Assembly (NCBI GenBank): GCA_031292175.1
Contig: JARLHQ010000008.1
Location: 1-64,000 of the forward strand
Reading direction: 5' to 3'
DNA from: Humidesulfovibrio sp.
Lineage (GTDB): Bacteria > Desulfobacterota > Desulfovibrionia > Desulfovibrionales > Desulfovibrionaceae
Length of the DNA: 64,000 nt
The position numbers were made by a program, and so were the translations under genes. Numbering within the stretch: position 1 is the first letter of the stretch; every line of letters begins with the position of its first letter. The notes under the pieces were generated by a model. The model ran no database searches. It had not been told where the DNA came from and saw nothing but the letters and a program-made list of their open reading frames with translations. Below, piece after piece: positions 1-12,302 of the stretch.

Positions 1-11
1 CTCAAACGAAA

Positions 12-37
12 GAGCCAGCGAGTTGCCACGCTGGCTC
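12..37. terminator. Inverted repeat, possible terminator
   Basis: GAGCCAGCG-agttgcca-CGCTGGCTC perfect 9-bp arms near the 3' end of the minus-strand diguanylate cyclase gene. Confidence 0.4.
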
Positions 38-135
38 CACGAATACAACTTCTACAGAAATCACTCTGCGTTACAAAACAAACCGCCCATCAGCCGAGTC
101 GGTGAGGTTGTGAACAACGTCTTGCAACTCCACAG

Positions 136-1587
136 CTAGTCCGCCACGCACACGCGGTTGCGTCCGGCCAGTTTGGCCTCGTACAAGGCCTTGTCGGCCC
201 GGCCGACCAGGTTCTCCTCGGTTTCACCCGCCGAGAGCTGGGCCACCCCGAAGCTCAGCGTGACGCCATCCGGAGTCAGCGCACGCAACTCGGCGTCCGC
301 CTCCACGGCCTGGCGCAGCTTTTCCGCCAGGGCCCTGCCCGCCTGGGCATCGCAGTTCTTCAGGATCATGAGAAATTCCTCGCCGCCCCAGCGGCACACC
401 GTGTCCGAGGCCCGCAGGTTCTGGCGCAGGCACGCGGCCACGCATTTGAGCGCCCCGTCTCCCGCCAGGTGCCCGTGCCGGTCGTTGACGGCCTTGAAGT
501 AGTCGATGTCCGCCAGGAGGACGGCCAAGGGCTCTCCCGCGCGCTGGGCCAGGCTGATGGCCTGCTGGAACAGGACGTCCAGGGTCTGCCGGTTCAATAG
601 CCCGGTCAGCTTGTCCGTGGTGGCCATCTCCTCCACGCGGTTCTGATAACGGGTGAGGACCATGCCGGTGATGCACACGACCAGGAACGTGACGGCCAGG
701 CACACGGCCAAATTCACGTAGAGCGTGCGGCGGATGCCCGCAAGCGCCCTGTCCTCGGTCTTGTCCACGAACAGGAACCACTTGAGCTCCGGGATGTAGC
801 GCACGTTCAACAGGTGTGTCTGGCCGCCGCTCTCGTACTCGTACGAGCCGTTTTTTGTGCCCAGGAGGGCTGGGGCCTGGTCGCGCAGGCCCTCCATGAA
901 GTGGATGTTGGTCTCCCTTTGACCGTGGTCGGCGGAAAGCAGGATGCGCCCCTGGGCGTCCACGAAGGAGATGCGCCGGTCGAAGCGCTCCTGATACTTG
1001 GCGATGGCCGTGCGCACGGCCTCCACGGTGAGCCCCACTCCGGCGACGCCGAGGTAGCGGCCCTGGTAGTCGAGCACGCGGTAGTTGATGAAGATGGTCA
1101 AAAGGTCGTGGTTGGCCATGTCCTGGTCCACGTTGATCTCATACGGCTCTTTCATGCCGCGCACGCGGAAGTACCAGAGATCGCGGGGCTCAAGCGCGCT
1201 GATCTGCTTGAGCACGCCGGAGGGGTGGTAGTAGTTGTGTGTGGCGGCGGACACGAAGAAGCTGGTGAAGGCCCCGTAGCGGGCCATGATCTCCGCCAGA
1301 TAGCGGGTCACCTGGGTCTTGTCGTGCTCGCCGCTCAGCGTCCAGTCGCGCAGGAAGGTGTCGTTGCCCATCATGGAGGCCACATAGATCGGCCGCACCA
1401 GGTCTTTTAGGATCTCGGAGTACACGGTGTCCGAGGTCAGGGGCAATTCCTGGGTGAGGATGGAGTCGCGGATGGCCTGGCGCGACACCTGGTAGCTCAC
1501 CAGGGTGGTGCCAAGGAAGCCGAGCGCCAGAACCAGCGTCACCAAAAGCAGGACCGGACGTTTTCGGGGCAGGGCGATACGGAACAT
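136..1587 (-). CDS. Membrane diguanylate cyclase with periplasmic Cache-like sensor and GGDEF domain
   Basis: N-terminal TM, second TM near residue 290, C-terminal TDKLTGLLNRQ...RWGGEEFLMIL motif. Confidence 0.9.
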   Translation of the reverse strand: MFRIALPRKRPVLLLVTLVLALGFLGTTLVSYQVSRQAIRDSILTQELPLTSDTVYSEILKDLVRPIYVASMMGNDTFLRDWTLSGEHDKTQVTRYLAEIMARYGAFTSFFVSAATHNYYHPSGVLKQISALEPRDLWYFRVRGMKEPYEINVDQDMANHDLLTIFINYRVLDYQGRYLGVAGVGLTVEAVRTAIAKYQERFDRRISFVDAQGRILLSADHGQRETNIHFMEGLRDQAPALLGTKNGSYEYESGGQTHLLNVRYIPELKWFLFVDKTEDRALAGIRRTLYVNLAVCLAVTFLVVCITGMVLTRYQNRVEEMATTDKLTGLLNRQTLDVLFQQAISLAQRAGEPLAVLLADIDYFKAVNDRHGHLAGDGALKCVAACLRQNLRASDTVCRWGGEEFLMILKNCDAQAGRALAEKLRQAVEADAELRALTPDGVTLSFGVAQLSAGETEENLVGRADKALYEAKLAGRNRVCVAD

Positions 1588-1651
1588 GGCATTGCCTGCT
1601 TCCCGCCAGAAGCTGGCCGGGCGCTATGCCCCGGCCAGCCTGACGGCGGGG

Positions 1652-3478
<1,827 letters not shown>

Positions 3479-3505
3479 GGGGGACCTCCGTAGACGGCAG
3501 GGGGG

Positions 3506-4144
3506 TTAGGATTGTTTCGAAGCGCGGGCCCAGAAGTCCGGCCAGGCCTCAAGCAGCGCGCGCAGGGCATGTCCCCGGTGCGAGCGCGCGTTCTTTTCTT
3601 CCCGCGAGAGTTCGGCCGCGCTGCGGCCCAGCTCCGGGTCCAGGAATAGCGGATCGTAGCCGAAGCCGGCGCTGCCGCGCGGCGCGTCGAGCACGCGTCC
3701 TTCCCAGCGGCCTTCGGCGAAAATTTCCGCGCCGTTTGGCGCAATGGCCGCGACCAAACTGACGAAGCGGCAGTTCCGCTTGGCTTCGGGCACGTCCTGC
3801 ATGACGTCCAGCAGCTTCTGGTTGTTGCGCGCGTCCGTGGCGCCGGGATCGGAATAGCGGGCGGAGTAGACGCCGGGCGCTCCGCCCAGGGCTTCGACCA
3901 CGAGGCCGGAGTCGTCGGCCAGGGCGACGAGCTTCGTGGCCTGGGCCACGGTGCGGGCCTTGAGCGCCGCGTTTTCGGCAAAGGTCGTCCCGGTCTCCTC
4001 GATCTCCCCGATCTCCGGGAAGTCGTCCAGACCCAGCACGGTGAGACCGAATCCGGTCAGCAGGTCGTTGAGTTCCTTTATCTTGCCCGTGTTCCGGGTG
4101 GCCAGGACGATGCGTTTCTCCAAGGGCTCTTTGGCGATGCTCAT
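3506..4144 (-). CDS. rdgB: RdgB/HAM1 family non-canonical purine NTP pyrophosphatase
   Basis: IVLATRNTGKIKEL..., ADDSGLVVEALGGAPGVYSARY, GFGYDPLF motifs; start taken at MSIAKEP. Confidence 0.95.
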   Translation of the reverse strand: MSIAKEPLEKRIVLATRNTGKIKELNDLLTGFGLTVLGLDDFPEIGEIEETGTTFAENAALKARTVAQATKLVALADDSGLVVEALGGAPGVYSARYSDPGATDARNNQKLLDVMQDVPEAKRNCRFVSLVAAIAPNGAEIFAEGRWEGRVLDAPRGSAGFGYDPLFLDPELGRSAAELSREEKNARSHRGHALRALLEAWPDFWARASKQS

Positions 4145-4154
4145 GGAGCCTAGT

Positions 4155-5633
4155 CTACCTGTCCGGTTCGGGTTTCGCAACCGCCAGTTGCGGGGGCAGG
4201 CGCAGGATCACGCGGGTGCCCTCGCCCGGGATGCTGACCAGCTCCAGGGTGCCGCCCATGTCATCCAGGATCTTCTTGATCATGGCGAGCCCCAGGCCGG
4301 AGCCTCGGCCCTTGGTGCTGAAGAAGGGACTGAAGACCCTGTCGCGGATGTCCGGGGCGATGCCCGTGCCCGAGTCCTCGACCTCCAGGATGACGTGGGC
4401 CGGGCCCAGGCCAGTGCGCACGTTGAGCGTCCCGCCGCTGGGCATGGCCTCCACGGCGTTCTTGACCAGATTGATGAGGCACTGCTTGATGAGCTCGGGG
4501 TCGGCCTTGATCTTGGGCAGTTCCTCGCTCAGGTGCAGCACGGTTTCGATGCCCTGCCCCTCGCAGGCCATGCCCATGAGCTCCATGGTGTCGCGCACGA
4601 TCTGGTTGAGGTCCGCGTGTCCACTGCCGGGGGCCACAGGCTTGGCGAAGGTCAGAATGCTCTTCAGGATGCTGTCCAGGCGTTTGGATTCCTCGATAAT
4701 GATCTCGATCTTCTCGCGTGCGGCGGGTTCACTCACGGTGCGCAGGAGCTGGTGGGCGAAGCCGCCGATGGCGAAGAGCGGGTTTCTGATCTCGTGCGCA
4801 ATGTAGGTGCTCATCTCGCCGATGGAGGCCAGCCGCTCGGACTGCTGGAGCCGCTGTTCCATCTGGGTGCGGCTTGTGATGTCGCGGCGGATGCACAGAA
4901 AACTCGCGGGGGCGCCGTCGGTGTCCTGGATGGGGTAGACATACTCGCGCGTGTAGTGCAGCCCACCTTCCGTGTCCACGTGGGCCAGGGTGGCCTCCGC
5001 GCTTTCGCCTGTGGCCAGCGCGTGCTCCAGGGGGTGCAGGGTCTCGGCGTTGTTGCCCAGGCCCTCCGGCAGGCGGAAGAACTCGCGCAGATGCTGGCCC
5101 ATGATTTCCCCCTTTTGCAGGCCCTGGGCCTCCAGCACGGCCTTGTTGCAGTCGAGCACCAGTCCCTGGCCGTCCACCAGGGCGATCTCCTCGCGCAGTT
5201 GGTCGATGATGCCCTTGACCAGACTCTGGCTTTGCAGCAGATCGAGCTTGCAGGCCACCCACATCTGGTCCGAGGACAACAGCCGCACGAAGAAGCTGGC
5301 GGCGGAGCGCTCCACGAGGCCCACGCTCGCGGGCAGCTCCTGGCGCAGTCCGGTGAGCAGGGCGGGGCGTCCCGTGGTCTCTATGACCAGGGTGATGTCT
5401 GGATGTGCGGCGAGCATCTCGCGCCAGCCCGGGTAGACGGGCAGATCAAGCCCGGGCGGCGCGCCTCCGCCGGTCTGGGCCTCGTCGTGCAGGGCCAGAG
5501 CCTGGAGTCCCAATTGCCCGATGATCCGCTCATTGCCGAACGAGGCGAAAAGTTCCCAGAAAGGCACAAGGGATGACTTGTCGCCTATGAGGCCGATGCG
5601 GTATTGCTTCTTCGCCCGCAAGGATTCCACCAT
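4155..5633 (-). CDS. PAS domain sensor histidine kinase
   Basis: PAS region, HEIRNPLFAIGGFAHQL H-box, NAVEAMPSGG N-box, GRGSGLGLAMIKKIL G-box. Confidence 0.9.
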   Translation of the reverse strand: MVESLRAKKQYRIGLIGDKSSLVPFWELFASFGNERIIGQLGLQALALHDEAQTGGGAPPGLDLPVYPGWREMLAAHPDITLVIETTGRPALLTGLRQELPASVGLVERSAASFFVRLLSSDQMWVACKLDLLQSQSLVKGIIDQLREEIALVDGQGLVLDCNKAVLEAQGLQKGEIMGQHLREFFRLPEGLGNNAETLHPLEHALATGESAEATLAHVDTEGGLHYTREYVYPIQDTDGAPASFLCIRRDITSRTQMEQRLQQSERLASIGEMSTYIAHEIRNPLFAIGGFAHQLLRTVSEPAAREKIEIIIEESKRLDSILKSILTFAKPVAPGSGHADLNQIVRDTMELMGMACEGQGIETVLHLSEELPKIKADPELIKQCLINLVKNAVEAMPSGGTLNVRTGLGPAHVILEVEDSGTGIAPDIRDRVFSPFFSTKGRGSGLGLAMIKKILDDMGGTLELVSIPGEGTRVILRLPPQLAVAKPEPDR

Positions 5634-5758
5634 GCGCGGGCCTCCTTTCGCGCCGGGGGGACGCGCCGTGAGGATAACCTGATACGTTATACTACACGAG
5701 TCCGGGCAAAGCGCAACAACCTCCCAAGAATGTCCCTACACCTATCGAGGAGAATCAT

Positions 5759-7063
5759 ATGCCGTCGACCCGCGTCCACACCATCAGCCTGGGCTGTCCC
5801 AAAAACCGCGTGGACACGGAACGGATGCTGGGCGTTCTCGGGCGCGGCCTCGTTCCCGTGGACAGCGTGGCCGAGGCCGATCTGGTGTTGGTGAACACCT
5901 GCGGGTTCATCCGCCCGGCCGTGGAGGAGAGCGTGGACACCGTGCTCTCCGTCATCCGCGAGGCCGAGGGCGCGGCGAAAAAACCCGTCGTCGCCGTCAC
6001 CGGCTGCATGGTGAGCCGCTACGGAGCGGCGGACCTGGCGGCGGACCTGCCGGAGGTGGACCTGTGGCTCTCCACGCGGGAGCTGGACCACTGGCCCGCC
6101 CTGGTTGGCGCGGCCCTGGGCAAAAAGAACCTCGACACCATGGGACCGCGCCGGCTGAGCACCGCGCCGGGCTTCGCCTACCTCAAGATCAGCGAGGGCT
6201 GCTCGCACAAGTGCGCCTTCTGCACCATCCCGAGCATCCGCGGCAAGCACGTGAGCCGAGGGCTGGACGAGCTGGAGCGCGAGGCGCGCCTGCTTGTGGA
6301 GCAGGGCGGGGTGCCGGAATTGGTGCTGGTGGGCCAGGACGTGACCAGCTACGGCCACGACCTGGGGCTCACGGACGGGCTCAAGCACCTGCTGGACCGG
6401 CTCATGCCCATCAAAGGGCTCAAGTGGCTCAGGCTCATGTACCTGTATCCCGCCGGGCTCACGGACGGGCTTTTGAAGCATCTTGCTGGCCTCGGCCGGC
6501 CGCTGCTGCCCTATTTCGACATCCCGCTGCAGCACGCCCATCCGGAGATCCTGGCCGCCATGGGCCGGCCTTTCGCCCAGGATCCCTCGCTGGTCATCGA
6601 CCGCGTGCGCGCGCACTTTCCGGAGGCCGCCCTGCGCACCAGCCTCATCGTGGGCTTTCCCGGCGAGACGGACAAGCACTTCAAAGCGCTCAAGGGCTTC
6701 GTGGAGCGCTCCCGCTTCACCAATCTTGGCGTCTTCCCCTACCATCAGGAGGAGGGCACCAAGGCCGCGGACCTGCCCGGACAGGTGCCGCAGGGCACCA
6801 AGACCCGACGCCGCAATTCCCTGATGAAGCTGCAGGAGGAGATCAGCCGCGAGCGGCTGGAGGCGCTCATCGGCACCCGGCAGGAGGTGCTGGTGGAGGA
6901 GGAGAGTCCGGAGTGGCCCGGCCTGCACGTGGGCCGCGTCTGGTTCCAGGCCCCGGAGGTGGACGGCGTGACCTACGTGAGCGGCCCCAAGGTCAAACCG
7001 GGGCGCATGGTCCTGGCCGACATCGAGCAGGCCAAAAGCTACGACCTGGTGGCGCTGGCGTAA
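5759..7063 (+). CDS. rimO: Ribosomal protein S12 methylthiotransferase RimO
   Basis: TISLGCPKNRVDTERMLG, CSHKCAFCTIPSIRGKHVSR radical SAM motif, TRAM-like C-terminus. Confidence 0.95.
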   Translation: MPSTRVHTISLGCPKNRVDTERMLGVLGRGLVPVDSVAEADLVLVNTCGFIRPAVEESVDTVLSVIREAEGAAKKPVVAVTGCMVSRYGAADLAADLPEVDLWLSTRELDHWPALVGAALGKKNLDTMGPRRLSTAPGFAYLKISEGCSHKCAFCTIPSIRGKHVSRGLDELEREARLLVEQGGVPELVLVGQDVTSYGHDLGLTDGLKHLLDRLMPIKGLKWLRLMYLYPAGLTDGLLKHLAGLGRPLLPYFDIPLQHAHPEILAAMGRPFAQDPSLVIDRVRAHFPEAALRTSLIVGFPGETDKHFKALKGFVERSRFTNLGVFPYHQEEGTKAADLPGQVPQGTKTRRRNSLMKLQEEISRERLEALIGTRQEVLVEEESPEWPGLHVGRVWFQAPEVDGVTYVSGPKVKPGRMVLADIEQAKSYDLVALA

Positions 7064-7125
7064 GCCGCCATCTCCCTGTTGCGCAGCACTGTGGCGCGGG
7101 CAGATGCAATGAGTCTGGAAGGCCA

Positions 7126-7422
7126 TCAGCGCATGGCGCGCTTGAAGACATAAGCCAGCTCGAAGATCTCCTCGCCCACGCGCAGACTCTCGGCGATGCC
7201 GCGCGAGTAGATGAAGTCCGGCCCGCGCAGATTCACGAAGATGTCCAGGTCCTGGAGGAAGCGCAGGGCGCGCCCCTCGCTCTCCGCGTCGGCCGCGCTG
7301 CCGTCGCCGCCTGCCCCCTGCATGTGCTCAGTCAGGGCTTCATCTATCTTCCGGCGCAGGACGGGACGTTCGTCCTCGCGCAACAAGTCCATCAGTTTTG
7401 CCAGAAGCGCTTCTCGTTCCAT
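7126..7422 (-). CDS. Conserved hypothetical protein, small, acidic N-terminus
   Basis: ORF MEREALLAKLMDLLREDERPV...FKRAMR with good codon usage. Confidence 0.6.
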   Translation of the reverse strand: MEREALLAKLMDLLREDERPVLRRKIDEALTEHMQGAGGDGSAADAESEGRALRFLQDLDIFVNLRGPDFIYSRGIAESLRVGEEIFELAYVFKRAMR

Positions 7423-7534
7423 ACTTCTCTCCGCGAATCTTGGTTTGTCCGGTGGTTCCGCACATGTGTTCCAACGCCTTCGACAAAAAGTGCGCTGGCG
7501 TTTCCGTAAATATCGCCCCGCGCCGCGCGCGTGT

Positions 7535-9988
7535 TCATGCGCGCGCCCCACGCGCAGCAGCCCGCGCGGCAGAGGACTCTCCCAAAACATGGGAGGGCGC
7601 GGCTGGAAAGGTCAAGAGGAAAGTGGCCCCGTCTCCACCCAGCACCTCCACCACGCCGTTCAGTTCGCGCATGAGCTCATGCACCACGGTGAGCCCGAGG
7701 CCGGTGCCTTTGCCGATCTCCTTGGTGGTGAAGAACGGGTCGAAGATCTGGCCCAGGTTTTCGGGGGGGATGCCCGGTCCGTTGTCCGCCACGCGCAGAC
7801 GCACGCTTTTGCCATCCGCGCCCGCCTCGGTGCCCACGCGGATGCGTCCGTTTCCCGGGGGCGCGGCGTCGAAGGCGTTCACCAGCAGGTTGGTCAGGAT
7901 CTGCTCCAGGGTCGAGACGCTGGCGGTGACGCGCGGCAGGCCCTCGGCCAGGTCTAAGGTCAGCGCCACACCGTTCTTGTCCGCCTGCGGGCGGAAGATC
8001 CGCGTCAGGTCGCGCGCCACGGCGTTCAGGTCGCTGGGGCCCGTGCCGGAAGCGTCGGCCCGCGCCAGGCCCAGCAGGTCCCGCAGCACCTTCTGAGCCA
8101 CCTTCGTGTGGCGCACGATGACCTCAAGGTCCTCCTGGGCCTGGCTGTCCTGCTGGCTCTTTTGCAGCAGTTGGGCGTAGCAGCTGATGACGCCGAGGGG
8201 GTTGTTGATTTCGTGCGCCAGGCCAGCGGCCAGCTTGCCCAGGGCGGCCAGCTTTTCGCTCTGCTGCATCTGGGCGCGCAGACGTTTCTCCGCAGTGGTG
8301 TCGTGGATATAGACCACGGCCCGGCCCATGCCGCCGCCGTCGCTTAAAGGGTACACGCTCACGGTCAGGGTGCGCGGTCCGGTCAGTTCGAACTCCAGGC
8401 TGGAGGGCGCGGCGCCACTGATGGCCGCGGCCAGGGTGCCATCCTCCACCGCCGGTGCGGAGATGCTGGCGAACCAGGTTTCGATGCGCGAACCGGGACG
8501 GATGCCTTCGGCCAGGGCGCGGGCCGAGGAATTGGCCAGCACCACGGCTCCGCTTTCGTCCACCAGGAGCAACGGGTCGGAGATGCCCTCGAAGATTCGC
8601 TCCAGCAGCCGGTTCTGGCGCAGGAGCGCGTCGATGGCCTCCAGGTTTTCAATGGCGATGCCGAGCTGCTGCCCAAGGGCAAGGAGCACCTCCGGCGCGA
8701 CCTCAGGCCTGTGGCTGTTTTCCCAGAACAGGCCCATGAGGCCCCGGTTGGAGTCCGAGGTGCTCACGGGCACGAAGACGCGGTCGGCCTCTATGCGCAC
8801 GCGGCCCGCATTCGCCACCACCACCCAGTCCTTGGGCATGAGGGCTTGGCAGTCCGGGCCGGGCCAGGCGTATTGCTGGCGGCCCAGGGGCGCGCAGAGG
8901 TAGGCCGCCCGCGTGGCGCCGAACCGCTCCGCGATGCGTGGCAGGGCGCTCTCCAGAAGCTCTGCGTGATCCTGGCTGCGGTTCAGGTCGCCCAAAAGCT
9001 CCACGAACAGGCGTACGTCGGTCCTGTGCTCCGCCGCCTCCAGACCCAGGTCCGCCGTGCGGTCGCGGACCTTCTCCTCCAGGTTGGCGGCGTAGTCCTC
9101 CAGTTGGCTTCTGGCCTCGCGCAGGTGGGCGGCAAAGGCCCCGAAGGCCTCCAGCAGCGAGTTGATCTCGTCGCCCTTGTCCAGGTGGTCCAGTATGCCC
9201 TGATCCTTGGGGCTGTTGAAATTTTCGCGGAAGATGGCGGAGAGCCGCCGCAGGTTCGTCACCACCAGGCGGTTGAAGAAAATCATGATGAGCAGGAACA
9301 CGCCCGCGGCCACGGCGAAAAAAAAGCCGCCGAACAGGACAATGGACCGCCGGATGTGCTGGACGCTCTTGTCCACAGGCATGCCCACGAAATCGAGTCC
9401 GGCCAGTTCGCCCACTTTGCGGCCAAAACCGCGCGTCGCGCCGTAGCGTTCAATGAGCACGCGGGGCGCGTCCTTGGGGTCGCCGTGGCAGGCCATGCAC
9501 TCCTGCTCGAAATGCACAGGCCGGGCCATGACAAAGCACTCCACCCCGCCGATGGTCCGGTAGCCGTGGTATTTTGGAGACTCCGGGTGGCTCTGGAAGT
9601 AGCGGATAAGCCCGCGCTCCATTTCATTGGCCAAGGAAGCCGGGTTGCGGGGCGAGAGCGCCACGCGGCGGTACAGGTACTGGTCGCGCTGGGCGTTCAG
9701 GTCCACCAGCACCTCGCGCGTGACGAACGAGGTGCTCATGGCCTCCAGCAGGAATTGGTCCGGCGGCAGGGCCTGGCGCAGCGTGGGCCGCAGAACCATG
9801 CGCACGTAGTTCTGCACGGAGGACAGGTGCGAGAACACGAGTTCGGCTTTGGCCTCGGCCTCGATGTGCAGCATTTCGCGCAGGTGTATGTGGAGGGAAA
9901 CGAGAAAAATGCCTCCAAGCAGGAGGAAGATGCCCGCCAGGCCCAGAAGAAACTTGTTTTGGAGCTTGTCAGGGAGAGGGTGCGACAT
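7535..9988 (-). CDS. Membrane sensor histidine kinase with N-terminal DUF3365 (Tll0287-like) domain containing a CxxCH motif
   Basis: Periplasmic region with FEQECMACHGDPKDAP, HAMP-like and PAS regions, HEINNPLGVISCYAQLLQ, GKGTGLGLTVVHELM. Confidence 0.85.
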   Translation of the reverse strand: MSHPLPDKLQNKFLLGLAGIFLLLGGIFLVSLHIHLREMLHIEAEAKAELVFSHLSSVQNYVRMVLRPTLRQALPPDQFLLEAMSTSFVTREVLVDLNAQRDQYLYRRVALSPRNPASLANEMERGLIRYFQSHPESPKYHGYRTIGGVECFVMARPVHFEQECMACHGDPKDAPRVLIERYGATRGFGRKVGELAGLDFVGMPVDKSVQHIRRSIVLFGGFFFAVAAGVFLLIMIFFNRLVVTNLRRLSAIFRENFNSPKDQGILDHLDKGDEINSLLEAFGAFAAHLREARSQLEDYAANLEEKVRDRTADLGLEAAEHRTDVRLFVELLGDLNRSQDHAELLESALPRIAERFGATRAAYLCAPLGRQQYAWPGPDCQALMPKDWVVVANAGRVRIEADRVFVPVSTSDSNRGLMGLFWENSHRPEVAPEVLLALGQQLGIAIENLEAIDALLRQNRLLERIFEGISDPLLLVDESGAVVLANSSARALAEGIRPGSRIETWFASISAPAVEDGTLAAAISGAAPSSLEFELTGPRTLTVSVYPLSDGGGMGRAVVYIHDTTAEKRLRAQMQQSEKLAALGKLAAGLAHEINNPLGVISCYAQLLQKSQQDSQAQEDLEVIVRHTKVAQKVLRDLLGLARADASGTGPSDLNAVARDLTRIFRPQADKNGVALTLDLAEGLPRVTASVSTLEQILTNLLVNAFDAAPPGNGRIRVGTEAGADGKSVRLRVADNGPGIPPENLGQIFDPFFTTKEIGKGTGLGLTVVHELMRELNGVVEVLGGDGATFLLTFPAAPSHVLGESSAARAAARGARA

Positions 9989-10083
9989 GCTGCTGGGTCC
10001 TGGTTGGGCCCGCCGCGCCGGGGCCGGGGCACGGCGGGCATGGCCCGGGCCGGGGCACTCGCCCGGCCCGGGTGGACGATGGA

Positions 10084-10254
10084 CTAGACGCCGTGAGCGA
10101 CGGGGAAGAAGGTTGTGCTGACCCAATAGAGCAGCACCAGGGAGACGACGCCGATGCCGATGCTCCAGACGATGAGCTTCTTCTCAATGTCATTGAGGGG
10201 CTCGTACTCCATCTTTTGCATCTCTTCCGCGATCTTGTTTTCCTCAAGCTGCAT
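10084..10254 (-). CDS. 56-aa single-TM membrane microprotein downstream of YeiH-like exporter
   Basis: Not in the ORF track; translates to MQLEENKIAEEMQKMEYEPLNDIEKKLIVWSIGIGVVSLVLLYWVSTTFFPVAHGV*, preceded by AAGGAGC. Confidence 0.7.
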   Translation of the reverse strand: MQLEENKIAEEMQKMEYEPLNDIEKKLIVWSIGIGVVSLVLLYWVSTTFFPVAHGV

Positions 10255-10293
10255 TATAGTGCTCCTTTTCGTTTTGCGCGGCGTTTTGCATTC

Positions 10294-11730
10294 CTAGACG
10301 ACGGGCGGCTTCACGCCGTGGAAGAACAGCCAGGAGATGAAGAGTCCGATCCAGATGATGAAGCCACACAGGCAGACGACATACACGGCGGCCAGCTTGC
10401 CGATGCCTTCGGCCCAGAGCTTCTTGAAGTTCGATACGACGCCGATGGTGAAGAAGGTGAGCACGAAGAAGATGCCGCGGAAGGTGCCGGTGCCGGCGAT
10501 GGTGGCCTTGCCGAGCTTCACCAGGTCCGGACCCATGGCGCACAGGGTCAGCATGATCAAAAAGGTGATGACGTAACCGGCCACGAAACGGGGGAAGCGG
10601 TCCAGCACGGCGCTGAACTTCATGCGTTCGCCGGGCTTGCATTCGATGAACGTGCACCACACCATGGCCAGGACGAAGGCCCAGATGCCGATGAACACGT
10701 CGATGAAGATCTTGATGGTCGTGGCGGTCATGGTGATCCAACCGGCCTGGTACTGCACGCCGGTGTCGGCGAACACCTTGGCGCGGATCAACGCGTCGGT
10801 GATGGCGCCGGAGGCGACGGCGCCGCCGTCGGACTTCACGGCCAGGCCCATCCAGGCGCCGGCGACCATGGGCTCGCCAGAAAGCCACCACTGCGCGACG
10901 AAGGGCAGGATGAGCATCTCGATACAGGTGAACACGACCACCAGCGAGGAGACCATGATGGGCACGATGGGCCGGGCGCGGATGGCGCCGCCGGTGGCGA
11001 TGGCGGCTGAAACGCCGCAGATGGAGATGCCGGAGGCCAGGGGCGCGGCCCATTCCTTGCTGAACTTGAAGTGCTTGCGGGCGACGTAATACACGAGCGC
11101 CCAGTAGATCAGATAGGCTTCAACGATGGCGCACAGGCCTCGGAAGATGACCGCGGAGGCCAGGCCCAGGGCGTCGACGGCCTTGACGCCAAGTTCCGCG
11201 CCCAGGATGACGATGGCGATCTTGATGTACATTTCCGGGCGCAGGGCCTCCTTCAATTCCTCGGAAACGCCGGGCATGAAGTTGCCGATGAGAATGCCTC
11301 CCACGAGGGCGACGATGAAGCCCGCCTCACCGGTGAGACCCATGGCCCAGGTGAGGTTGAACTTGGCCAGCTGGTCCGGGGTGGCGGCGATCACGGCATA
11401 GTGGCCGGCCGCCCAGCAGGCCATGCTGACAAAAAACACGATGGTGAAGGACTTGACGAACTTGGGCACATCGCCGCCCAGGAATTTCACGCCCACGCTC
11501 AGAAACGCGGTGATGAACGCATAGGTCAGCCCCAGGGATACGTAGCCGGGCAGCCACTTGTAGCCCTTGGCGGAGGCTGAGAAGATTTTATCCACGCTCA
11601 TCCAGGTGCCTGTATCGACGCTCCATCCCAGGACATCCAGCCCGGCGAAGTTGAGCATCCCGAGGGCAAAGAGGATAAGCCCCATGATGAGGGCGAGCTT
11701 ATCCTCGTTCAGCCATCTCTGTTCTGCCAT
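10294..11730 (-). CDS. YeiH-family putative sulfate/anion exporter
   Basis: Multi-TM protein; VAGAWMGLAVKSDGGAVASGAITDALI and EMYIKIAIVILGAELG typical of the YeiH family; start MAEQRWLN. Confidence 0.85.
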   Translation of the reverse strand: MAEQRWLNEDKLALIMGLILFALGMLNFAGLDVLGWSVDTGTWMSVDKIFSASAKGYKWLPGYVSLGLTYAFITAFLSVGVKFLGGDVPKFVKSFTIVFFVSMACWAAGHYAVIAATPDQLAKFNLTWAMGLTGEAGFIVALVGGILIGNFMPGVSEELKEALRPEMYIKIAIVILGAELGVKAVDALGLASAVIFRGLCAIVEAYLIYWALVYYVARKHFKFSKEWAAPLASGISICGVSAAIATGGAIRARPIVPIMVSSLVVVFTCIEMLILPFVAQWWLSGEPMVAGAWMGLAVKSDGGAVASGAITDALIRAKVFADTGVQYQAGWITMTATTIKIFIDVFIGIWAFVLAMVWCTFIECKPGERMKFSAVLDRFPRFVAGYVITFLIMLTLCAMGPDLVKLGKATIAGTGTFRGIFFVLTFFTIGVVSNFKKLWAEGIGKLAAVYVVCLCGFIIWIGLFISWLFFHGVKPPVV

Positions 11731-12302
11731 GTGAACCTCCTTGCAACGCATGTTCGATGTGCTGGTCGCGGCGGCCTCTCCTGGCGCGCCGAACCGGACG
11801 CTTGTGAACCAGGGGCCTGGGACCGACTCCCTGCCCTGGCTAGAAGCGCCTGCTGCGAAAGAGGGCAGCCCCCCCTCGCCTCACTCCGCTTCCGGTTAAG
11901 CAAGTCCGGGGCCAGGACATCGTTATTGCTATCAAGCTGCTTTTCAAGGATATTTTATGTCATCTTGCCGGGTGTCCGCAAACTTGCGGCTACACGGTGC
12001 CTCCAAGCGGAAGCAGGCCGCGGGGTCGGGGGAGATGGAAACAGCGACGCAGTCTGTGCCGTGCCCCGGCGATGGATTCGCGGAAACGAGACTTGTGCGG
12101 GAACGAATTGCCTAGGCTGAAGTCTGGGCAGGCGGCAATATTTTCCAGATTATTTCTAAAATTTCTCTTATGTATGAGGCTGTCTCCGGCTTCCTCACCC
12201 CCCCCTGCTCAAGTCCGGCACGGCCTCTCTGGCCGCGTGCTGCGTATGTGAAGGGCCGGGAAACTTACCCAGAAGGGCATGCAGGCACCGGTGGGCAAAA
12301 GA

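Noticed and set aside
3936-5576. 546-aa + strand ORF antisense to the PAS histidine kinase
   Set aside because: Shadow ORF; opposite frame has clear kinase motifs.
5687-7126. 479-aa minus ORF antisense to rimO
   Set aside because: Shadow ORF; rimO motifs are unambiguous on the + strand.
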